A stretch of DNA of 64,000 nucleotides, taken from Pachypanchax playfairii. Its lineage: Eukaryota > Chordata > Actinopteri > Cyprinodontiformes > Aplocheilidae. The stretch is from contig SSNP01000052.1 of NCBI GenBank assembly GCA_006937955.1, positions 1,984,043 through 2,048,042 of the forward strand, given 5' to 3'. Below are positions 55,113 to 64,000 of the stretch, in pieces. The position numbers were made by a program, and so were the translations under genes. How positions within the stretch are numbered: position 1 is the stretch's first letter; every line of letters starts with the position of its first letter. The notes under the pieces were generated by a model that did not search any database, had not been told where the DNA came from, and saw nothing but the letters and a program-made list of their open reading frames with translations.

Positions 55113-55644
55113 ACACATCACACCCGTCCTGGTCTCACTCCACTGGCTGCCTGTGCATTTTAGAGTTCATTTTAAGGTCCTTCTGTTTGTTTTTAAGGTT
55201 CTTAACAGACTTGCCCCGCCTTCTTTAGCTGAACTGCTCAATCCCTAAACTCCTGCTCGCTCTCTCAGGTCTGCTGACCAGCTGCTCCTGGTTGTTCCCA
55301 GTTCACAGCGGAAGACTAGAGGGGACAGATTCTTCTCCATCGGGGCTCCAAAGTTATGGAATTCACTTCCATTACACATCCAACAAGCCACTTTCCATTT
55401 TAAAACTAGTTTAAAGACCCATTTTTACTCATTGGCTTTTAATTCAACTTCTACTTGATTTATTTTAACCAGCATCAATTTTATCAGTTTTATGACTTTG
55501 GTTTGTTGATTTTATTGAGTTGTTCTTCTTTCTTGTGTCAGTTTTTGTGATTTTATTGGATGCGTTCAGAGCTTTGTTTCAGCTGTGGCTGATGTTATAG
55601 CACTTTATAAATAAAGTTGATTGATTGATTGATTGATTGATTGA
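55113..55644 (+). mobile_element. 3' end of an L2/CR1-like LINE (decayed)
   Basis: Conceptual reading gives HTTPVLVSLHWLPVH, then VLNRLAPPSLAELL, SLRSADQLLLV, TRGDRFFSIGAPKLWNSLP and FKTSLKTHFYSLAF, the usual C-terminal end of fish LINE reverse transcriptase ORFs. One in-frame TAA (about 55246) breaks it. The 3' UTR ends in AGCACTTTATAAATAAAG and a TTGA tetramer tail (55616-55644). 5' truncated. Confidence 0.8.
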
Positions 55645-56343
55645 AAAAGGACATCCTGCATACCTACACTGCATGCTTCACCTGTAGGGGCAGCATATTC
55701 ATTGTGTTGCATGTATGAACTGCAGTGTGAAAGGTGTGTGCAGGACAGAGAGGCTTGTGTTTTACAGCTGCAGTATATTTGTGAGTCTGTAACCAGATCC
55801 CACATGAAGGATCAACTCAAAACACATCAGGCCAAGGCTGAGTAAACCTCACAAGTGTTGTCTGAAAATAACTCCAGCTATTAATAACTACTGTCTCTGC
55901 AGCAGGAGAGGAAGTTCCTAATGTTTCACTGACGTTTATTCCCCTGGTCTCGCTCTGCGTTCAGTAATCTCATTCTGATAACAGAACACTGTGGCAGTTT
56001 CCAGTTTCAACAGGAAGCCAGAGGATATGGATCAGACTGCAGATGCAGATGCAGAACGCCGGTGACTCTAGCGTCACAACACACCCTCCAGAGAGCAGTT
56101 TCATGAATGGAAAGTTGCGCTCCATTTTTTTCACATGCAGCACTTCCCAAAACCATCTCCTGTGGAAACATGGCAATAACTTCTGGATAAGTGAAGTGAA
56201 GTGGGATTAACTGGAACTTGCTGCCCTCTTGAGGTTTCACATTACAACAAGAGGCTCAGTAGAGAAGACACCACAAAGTGTCATGGTAGTCAGGCACTTT
56301 ACAGAAACACAGACACGGTACACCCGACTGTGTAACATACAAG

Positions 56344-56934
56344 TTAAAGAGGCCATTTCATACACATTTCAGGACTTTGTGGTTATTTCTTAAGTATTAA
56401 CCAGTAATATGAAACATTTTATATCTAAAAAACGTCAGGAAACACTGATTAACAGATCTTTCAATCTGTCTGCGTCAAAATTCGGGTGGTTCCGACTCGT
56501 TCCATCAGGCTGCTTCAGCAACAGCTCGTTCATATTCATTGTTCGAATTTGCTGGACTTTGATTGGCTAACAAACTAGCCAATGAGAGCAAGGTATACTG
56601 TTTCCTGCCCTGCTGTGCATGGCAACGTCAGACGTCGTGCCTTTCTGTTTGCTACGTTATGCTAACAGCTTTTAGCTAGCAGCATGCTAGGCGTGGTTTC
56701 AACTGCAGGAGCTGATGAATACTAACAAACAAAGGAGTTGTGATGAAACAGATACAGGCCGTTAGAACTCTGGAGAACTCGGGTTTTATCACCACCTGCG
56801 TAGTTTGAGAGATAAAAACTGAAAGAGAAGTTGTTGACCTGTTTTCACCCACTATGAAGGTAAGAACACCTGTGGAGCTAAAATATTCAACAGAAACCTC
56901 AGAAAAACTGTTTTTAATGGAAGGGCCTCTTTAA
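56344..56934 (+). mobile_element. TTAA MITE family 1, copy 8 (full length)
   Basis: 591 bp, TTAAAGAGGCCATTTCATAC to GGAAGGGCCTCTTTAA, upstream of myo1c and between it and ywhae. Confidence 0.85.
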
Positions 56935-58857
56935 TCAAAGCACAAAGACACTATCAAACTTTTTCAGAATAGTTTCACATTACACATTTTATGTCATTTT
57001 GTTAGAGCCATATTATCTGTAATATTTATTTATAAGAAATTTAACTGAGTTAACTTTAGTCAGGTTAAAACAGCATCTGTTTAAATGGTTCCAAATCAAC
57101 CCAAACTTGTTAAAGAATGTGGTGTTGTTGCTGATGAGCGTGCTGGTCGTATGTTCTGCTGCAGACACCAGTCACCATTATAAAGACCACAAAGATTGAT
57201 GGGAGGGAATTCAAGCTCTAATTTAACACAACTTTAAAGTGTTTAAAGCTTAAAATTTTAAAGTGAGACAAAAAAAAACAGGATTCACACCAAGAAAATA
57301 TCTTATTCTGAATCTGTTTACCTGAAGAACCTACATCAAAGAAAATCAATCTAGATGAGGGAAATTATTTTATTTAATATTTAATAAAGAGAAACTTGTT
57401 GAGAAGCACATCATGACTCGGTCAGGACTGAGAACTGTGACTTTCTGACATGTTGCTCTCTGCTGAGAAGCTCCAGCAGAACAGAAAATCATTGGGGGGG
57501 GCACAAGTAAATGGGTCCATAACATTAAAAAAATCTAGTTTTTACAAAATCATAGACTGTTTATCATAATTTAAGTGTCTAAAGTGTTTAAAAATAAAAA
57601 TGAATCAAAGCACAATGTCAGTGGTTCACTTTCATTAATCGTAAACATATTGATTGAATTTGTTTGTCTCAGCTTGGGGGCGGGGGGGTAACCTGGGTTG
57701 GCTTGTCTAATTGAAGGGGTGGCCCATGCCCTCCTGGGTCACGCCTCTGGACACACCCATTTGTTTGAAAAGAAGATTTCACTCACTTTATTTTGTGAAA
57801 AGTGAGTCCAGTTTGAATAAACATTGAGATGTTTGGAATAAGAATATGAAACTTTACATAAATGAACCAGAAACCTTAGTGTTGCATCATTTAGTTTTTT
57901 TTTTTGTTTTAGAATCTTTTCTAAATTCACATTGTTAAAGGAAACATTCAAATCATCGGGAGTGTGTGTGTTCATTATACTTAGGAAACCTTAAACATCT
58001 GTTTCATGTAGAACTGCATGAATATCAGATCATGAAGTTCAATGGGAGTTAAAACTCGGGTCACTGGGGTCGTTGAACTAAAGATAATTACTAAATGGAA
58101 TAAAGGATTTTATGCATCTTTAAAGGTTTTAATATGGGATTAATGGGACACATTCAAACAGAGAAACAGCTGCTTGTTATTAAGGTGATAAATCTCGACC
58201 CTGGCATCAGGCTGCGTCACCGGACGGCTCCTCTCATTCCCCCAAACAGAATCTGGTTTCTGAATAGATTTTTTGCTGGTTTCATTACCAGATCTGCACC
58301 TTGAGTTAACATTTAGGACGGTAGATATTAAATATGCTGCATTAAAGCTGTTTCTTCTGAGGCTCAGTGAGCTACAGGATGCAGCTCATACTGACAGGCT
58401 GGTGCTTTCTGCCTGATCTCTGTCCAGCAGGCTCCTCCACTTTCAGCTGAGATCTATATTTAGACTGGGACAGTCAGACTGACATGGCTGATGTCAAAGC
58501 AGCACACACTTCACTGTTACCAAAGCTGGAACTTAAATTTGGAAAGTAAAACGTTGAGACCTCGCGGTCCACTCAGACTGAACATTTCTGTTACAGTCTG
58601 ATAAAGTCTTTTAACAGTTACAATGAGACGAGTCAGCTGATCGTGATGACCCGGTTGGTACCAGCAGATGTCTGAGTGCACAGCAGCTGTAAATCCACTG
58701 CAGAAGCACAAAGATTCAGACTTCATTCATCTTATAAAGCCTTTAAATAGATCATATAAATTTATAATAACTCTCACAGTTGCCGACCAAGATTCCAGGA
58801 ATAACATTTGTTCTGAGTGGCGATAGGAAAAACCGAAACAAGTCTGTTTGTCATTTT

Positions 58858-59952
58858 TTTATTTAAATTGTTTAATGTTAATTCCATGCCATGTTTCATT
58901 AAGTACATTACAGATTCCCTGTCTGTGGCTCCAGTCAGATATCCAGTAGTACAAATCAGCTCCAAGTTACACATAATGAAGCAAAACCCAGAAGAGCAAC
59001 AGAAAACTGCAAAGGAAACAAAATCTCTGAATCTAAAGGAGCTTTAGTCAAAAGTGTGGGACAAGCAGCAGAAACTATCGTGTGTTAGTTCATGCAAACA
59101 CTCAGCATGAGTTCTTACAGTTCCATATAGAGGAGTGGGACTAAACTGAGACTTTTACATCAGTGAGAAATCTCCCAAAGTTTGTTTTTATTTAAATGGA
59201 AACCAACGAGAAAGAAGTCAGCCTTCAGAGATTCAGCGTGTGCATGGCTACAGTATTTCAGCACAAAATACAGTCCAAGAACGACGACGAAACAGAACAG
59301 AATGAGTACGTTGTCAAAGTTAAGCACTTCTTTGCCCCACGTGGATATCACAAATTTTGCCAACTTTCTACGTGAACAAAAACGGGCATCTGAATTATTC
59401 CAAACTGCCCATAAAAAGGTCAAACAATCTGCTCAACAATTCACTAAAAACAGATAAAATAGCTCCCATAACTATTATTCAACATTAGTAATAAAAGTTA
59501 ATTTCTGTAATTACATTAGGAAAAAAAAATCTCAATACATCCAGCAACTGATAAAAATATTGAGGAAAAAAAGCAAAAACAAAAATACAATAATGAAAAC
59601 AAAGAACATCTTCAGAACTGCTTGTACCAGGACAAAACACAGCAAACAATCCAGGGACCTCCGTCTTCATCTTTGTCTAACATTGTACTTCCTGTCTCAA
59701 TTAAGTGGTATTAAATTGAACGGTGTAAGGGCTAATACAAAAATAAGAGAAAAATAAACGTATTAACTCCACGACCCTGCTGGGTCTTGGAGCTCCAGAG
59801 GTGAGGACGGGGAAACAGAGAGAGGAGGGGGAGGAAGGTGACTTGCAAAAGAAGAAAGGGGGGATGAGGAAGACAAAGGTAAAGGGGTGAGGAGTGTGAG
59901 GAGGTGAAGGGGACAAAGGGTTATCAAGTTGTTGGCTGTTGGTGGTAAAGTC
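58858..59952 (-). other. ywhae: Probable ywhae 3' UTR
   Basis: Non-coding, AT-rich sequence directly downstream of the ywhae stop on the minus strand. AATAAA hexamers on that strand lie at 59187-59192 and 58858-58863, giving a 3' UTR of about 0.77 or 1.1 kb, similar to the mammalian length. A polypurine/GA-rich tract at 59800-59920 lies within it. End points are inferred. Confidence 0.55.
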
Positions 59953-60005
59953 TCACTGGGCCTCGTCCTCAACGTCTTGCAGCGCCTCTTTATTCTGTTC
60001 TTCAC
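59953..60005 (-). CDS. ywhae: ywhae last coding exon (14-3-3 epsilon C-terminus)
   Basis: 14-3-3 epsilon is a dimeric phosphoserine-binding adaptor. After a ttctaccag acceptor the minus strand reads (G)EEQNKEALQDVEDEAQ and stop. Human YWHAE ends GDGEEQNKEALQDVEDENQ, and its last intron also splits the Gly codon (G|GT), so both sequence and phase match. One change is seen near the end (Asn to Ala). The other exons are not in this window and must lie beyond the right edge. MYO1C and YWHAE are neighbours in the same relative orientation on human 17p13.3, which agrees with the arrangement here. Confidence 0.9.
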
Positions 60006-60289
60006 CTGGTAGAAGGAAAACAGTCACTGTTAGAAACAACCGAACCAGGTTTTACTGTGTGAGACGCAGGCAGGACGAATATCTGGTGAACAAGCATCTG
60101 AAACCCGAGTACAGGGACAGAAACCAAGACAGTGTGCAATTCTGACTAGTGGTTCTGAAATAAAAATTAAACTTAAAAAAAAAAAAACAAATCGATTCTG
60201 GTCAGAGGTTTAAGTTCACTCATCATGAACATCACCATCTTCTCCATTTTAGGATTTTGATGTTTTGATTTGAACTGTTCTTTTTTTTC

Positions 60290-60760
60290 AGGGTGGAATG
60301 ACACAACCAAGACTCAAGCTGACCAGAAATCTGCTGGAACACCAGGATCCACAGTGAAGTCAGTGTTTATCACCATGTTCTAAACGAGACTCCTTCAAAC
60401 TCAGCTGAACTCTGCAGCGTCCACAAGTCCAACACTGTTGAAAAGATTTATGATCAAACCAGACAAACATTTGTCCACAATGACGAGAATCGATGGAGGA
60501 TTAAAGATCAGAACCAACTGTCAAGCACGGTGGTGGTAGCATCATGCTGTAGTACAGGTGTACTGCACAAGGTGAATGGAATATTAATGATGGAGGACTA
60601 ACTCTAAAGTCTTTTAATTAATTTAAAATAATCAGATAAATCCGGTTCAAGCAGGCCGACATTAAGCTTCAGGAACGACCTTCCCAAAGCCCCGCCCACA
60701 ACTCTGCTGCAAATTTATGGTCAACACTAGAAGACTGGCTCAGTGTTGGAGAACAACCAG
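60290..60760 (+). mobile_element. Decayed Tc1/mariner-like transposase remnant
   Basis: The block CAAGCACGGTGGTGGTAGCA then TCATGCTGT corresponds to the conserved KHGGGSIMLW region of Tc1 transposases, and upstream sequence keeps the general layout. Stops and frame changes break it, so it is not coding. It lies just upstream of the ywhae last exon, inside the last ywhae intron. Confidence 0.5.
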
Positions 60761-61596
60761 TTTAAATTAACTGTGAGAAAAGTGGTAAAATATCAGTCCA
60801 GAAATCCTCCAGAAGTTTGCTGATGGCTTCAAAAACCGTTTGGTTGATGTACAACTTGCTGAGGTACTCTGACCAAATGTTACTGAGACTATAAGGAGAA
60901 TAATCTGCCTCTTTGTATAATACTGATCGATATGGAAGATAAAATACGCAATTAAATTAAACCTGTGAACAGAGTTTTTGAAGAGTGTTGAAACATGATT
61001 CCACCATGAAAAACAAAGTAAATCATTCTGAGCCACAAACTGATGAGTGAAAATACAGTTCTGATCACAATCGTTCTTTATTGATGGAATATAAAAGTGA
61101 CAAAAAATGGGAAGAGTTGGAAGGTACTGATTAAAATCTGCTTATTAACAACAAGCTGCTAAAATGCTGAAAAGCCACAGCAGAGTTATTCCTCTGCAGC
61201 AGATTTGCAGGGTTCTTCTCCCCACGTTCCCAATAAAAAAAATAAGTCAGCAGCGTTCATTCATCTTTGGCACCTACAGCTTCAAACTGAACCAGCCAAC
61301 TAGTGTTTGGGAGGTCTAACTGCAGACATGCTAGAAGCAACACCAGTGTGGGTCCTGTAGCAGGATGTTGTTCCTGATAATGTAGACATTCCACATTTAT
61401 GTAATGAAACCTAAAATCTTATTTTATTCCTGCTTTAATACTTGCAGCATTATAATTATTTTTATTTATATGATTGTTATTGATAAACGGATAAATGTAT
61501 TAATAGCTTTGTGTTGGTTGAACTGAAGCAAGTTGAATCTACAGTAGGGCTGGGCTAGCCTTGCGCTGCAAGGTTGATTCTCACGAGAGTTGGGGT

Positions 61597-62012
61597 TGTA
61601 CCGCTCCATTAAAAACCGTCTATTTCGGTCAAAAAAATGTTTGAACCAATCACTGTGCTTTGGGGCGGGTCTTCAGGTATGATTGGCAGCAGGTGTCCAG
61701 GCAGGCAAAGCAAAAATAAACATGGCTGCGCTGGTGGACGTACGCATAAAAGTGGCTATTGAATCTGTTTTAGGACTAGAGACGATTTCTTCATTGAAAA
61801 ATGAGCAAAGGTAAGAACTTTGTGAATTTCTTGATGGTAAAGATAAGGTTTTGCTTTTCTCCCGAATGGATTTGCAAGAGCTTGATTTACTGATATCAGC
61901 TAAAAACAAATCATCAAAGGCAGACACTTGCTGGCTCGTCCTCCAATCAGCTTAAAATATTATACCTGATGTCCCTCCCTTTTATAGACGGTTTCAAATG
62001 GAGCGGTTCCAG
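61597..62012 (+). mobile_element. TIR element carrying a RecQ-helicase-like fragment
   Basis: Left end GTACCGCTCCATTAAAAACC then GTCTAT, right end ATAGACGGTTTCAAATGGAG then CGGTTCC: inverted repeats of about 26 bp. From an ATG at 61722 the plus strand reads MAALVDVRIKVAIESVLG, LETISSLKNEQ, then after one TAA ELCEFLDGKDKVLLF. This is similar in pattern to the segment before the Walker A motif of RecQ-like DNA helicases, but the Walker A itself is missing. A possible donor (CAAAG|gtaaga) at 61810 could instead splice around the stop. Confidence 0.45.
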
Positions 62013-63001
62013 ATGTACAGTACTCATTCAAAGAGAATGAGAAGGTGTGTCCAAACTTTTGGACTGTACTGTATGTGTTTCCCCAAATTGACAAGAGGTG
62101 GGGCTACACATAGATCTGGCAGAGCCAGGTTAGGGCTGGGCGGTATGGCAAACTTTTCATATCATTGATTTTTTCTAAATTATATTGGTTTTACAGTATA
62201 CGACCAACTTTATTCACATTATTCTCTAATAAGTAAAGAATTACTGCATTAGACTGGCTTTAAATAGCCCATGCACAGTTCAGTTGTTTTGTTGCACAGT
62301 CTTTCCTAAATATGATCACCAATAGGGGGCAGTAATTAAGTTAAGGTGTTAGTATTACTGCCGCAGGTTGTTTGGTCCAAGTCCGACCTTTTAAAGCCGA
62401 AGAAATTCTATACTACAGACATGGCTCCTCTTTTTGTAATAAGTCATTCTGGGTCAGTAATCAGTGCGTTGCTGTTACAGCCCCCGTCAGTAGCCATTCT
62501 TCACTCAAAACTTTTTTTTTTCATGTGTGGTCTTAGCGTGTAGCACTGAAATCAGTCCCCACCCAGTCCTAATCTACAAAATCTGTTATTCTTAACTTAA
62601 ACATTTTTGTAAAGACCTGCTATTATATCACCATGTTTTACAGAGCTGCACAACAAAGTGCACGATGATAAAAATACAGGATCTAATAAAATGATCAAAC
62701 CGTTTGTCCAGAACAATTACAGAACAACAAACATCTGTAACCGTGAAGGAAAGAGGTGGAGGATGGAAGCAGTCCGGTACATGAGGGTAACGTTTCCCAG
62801 ACTGAAGGAAATCCTCTAACTGATCTACATGCTGAGCTGCTATTGAAACATCTGGATGTTTAGACTTTATATATTAATTGAAGCATTTTTGTTGGACCGT
62901 TTCCACTCAGTTGTCTCACTGGATGATTTGAGCTCATCAACCAACATGTCAGTTTAACTGGACAAGTTATGTTAACCCTTTGTGACAAATATTTACATAT
63001 A

Positions 63002-63713
63002 CAGTACTGTAAAAAGTATTTGCCCCTACAGAGGTGGAAATCAACCTGTCCTGATAACACTTTCACCATCCTCGAACATCAGGCCTGTTGATACGAAACT
63101 TTATATCAGTGAACTTATGATGTCATGAGTGTTTTAAGTGCAGCACAGAGTGCATTTAACTGGTGCTCTTACTGTGAAGGGATTGATCAATACTTCTGTG
63201 TTTCCCGACATCACATCGTTTATTTTTTTTGCCCTTATGACTGTTTCACCGTCTCTGCTCTGTAAACTTGGAGCTGCTCTCTCTTTCCCTGGTTATTTTT
63301 GTTTTATTGCAGATGGAGGTTTTGCTCTAGGGGCTCCGGTCACCAATCGAGATGACACCAAGTGAAATGAGGCAGAGATTTCAAGGCGCCAGCCGGGTGG
63401 TTAGTTATGAAGCAGCAGCAGAGAAAACCGCCACTGGCGTGCGAGGGCTTCTTATTTCTGTCCCTGCCTTAAAGACCTTCTCTCCTTTGCTTTTCAGTCA
63501 GACATAAGTTTAATATCAAACACAGATAACTTGAGTAAATACAGAAGGCACTTTTCTATTATTTCATTTATTAGTCTGTCCCCAAGTGAAAAGGTTACTT
63601 CGTGTTTTAGAACCAAAGCCTGGACATTCTTATATCTGTCTGAAATTAAAATTTGTTTGACAAAAAAGAAAAAAAAAATCTATAAAGGGGCAAATACTTT
63701 TTAACATCACAGT
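63002..63713. mobile_element. Tc1/mariner-like non-autonomous element
   Basis: Left end ACAGTACTGTAAAAAGTATT followed by TGCCCC; right end GGGGCAAATACTTTTTAACA then CAGTAC. The ends are inverted copies with a small indel, and the 712-bp interior has no transposase frame. The AAAGTATTTGCCCC motif is common at the ends of fish Tc1/mariner-type repeats. Confidence 0.6.
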
Positions 63714-63954
63714 ACACACAATTCCCAGAGGTGACTTGAAAGCGTTGACTCTGTGGAAACAAATTAATCTGCACGGATCCGCAAACTCCACATCGCGGTA
63801 AAACCGAGGGGAAAAAAAAAATCGCAAAATAAGACAAACTGACCATCATGGTGTGGACATGTGGAATCCCACCTTTTTGTGCAATAAAATACAAGTTTTT
63901 ATCAACAAATATTGCGTATTTTTTTTAATCTTTGATCTGCGCCCCTTTGAATGC

Positions 63955-63986
63955 ATGCAAAGCATTATGGGATATGTAGTCAACGT
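63955..63986 (-). promoter_or_regulatory. ZNF143/THAP11-type motif (SBS)
   Basis: Read on the minus strand: GACTACATATCCCATAATGC followed by TTTGC. This fits the long ACTACA-N-TTCCCA-N-AATGC motif bound by ZNF143/STAF, usually found near housekeeping promoters. No gene start was identified within the window, so the target promoter (if any) is at or beyond the right edge. Confidence 0.5.
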
Positions 63987-64000
63987 CAACAGCGGTGCCG

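Larger units (their letters stand above)
51772..58857. other. Intergenic region between myo1c and ywhae
   Basis: Contains the GGAT array, CA-linked repeats d-f, the LINE end and MITE copy 8, plus about 3 kb of unique-looking sequence. No CRK coding sequence was recognised, although CRK lies between the two genes in human. Confidence 0.6.
60006..64000 (-). other. ywhae: Last ywhae intron (to the window edge)
   Basis: No other ywhae exon was recognised; the penultimate exon (expected to end LTLWTSDMQGD) is absent. The stretch holds the Tc1-like remnant, the RecQ-like TIR element, the 712-bp Tc1/mariner-like MITE and the ZNF143-type motif. Confidence 0.6.

Noticed and set aside
1..64000. CRISPR arrays, bacterial operons, phage or plasmid features
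   Set aside because: The window is clearly vertebrate with spliced genes; the tandem repeats are microsatellites and minisatellites, not spacer-repeat arrays.

Overview
The window is vertebrate nuclear DNA, almost certainly from a teleost and probably a percomorph. Genes have short exons with GT-AG introns, the non-coding DNA is rich in short DNA transposons and CA microsatellites, and the coding regions read as vertebrate proteins. There are two 10-base N gaps (21718-21727 and 46041-46050), so it is a draft-assembly contig.

The dominant gene is myosin IC (myo1c), on the minus strand, running from 51771 down to 4317. I assembled 31 shared coding exons (exons 2-32). All exon phases agree, and they give a 1024-residue protein from the internal Met in exon 2. 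The protein has the P-loop (Lys111), Tyr61, switch I, switch II, three IQ motifs and a PIP2-binding TH1/PH-like tail. Three alternative 5' ends can be proposed: a 30-codon first exon at 51682-51771 (isoform A type), a CpG-rich non-coding first exon near 47891-48130 (isoform C type), and a 6-codon first exon at 30181-30198 that rebuilds the 16-residue nuclear-myosin-I extension (isoform B type). The last coding exon has only 8 codons plus stop (4317-4343).

The second gene is the 3' end of ywhae (14-3-3 epsilon), also on the minus strand. Its last coding exon is 59953-60005, followed by a 3' UTR of about 1 kb. MYO1C and YWHAE are also neighbours on human 17p13.3, which supports both calls. No CRK coding sequence was seen between them, although CRK lies there in human.

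The rest is repeats. Eight copies of a roughly 590-bp TTAA-flanked MITE are spread over the window. Intron 8 carries a 1.1-kb TTAA-flanked transposon that encodes a THAP zinc finger. Intron 7 holds a 650-bp near-perfect palindrome, and intron 18 a 950-bp minisatellite. There is a hAT MITE with a perfect 8-bp target duplication. Six copies of a CA-linked 300-bp repeat with telomere-like CCTAACCC tracts surround exon 1A. A decayed L2-like LINE end, Tc1/mariner-like remnants, and a TIR element holding a RecQ-helicase-like fragment complete the list.
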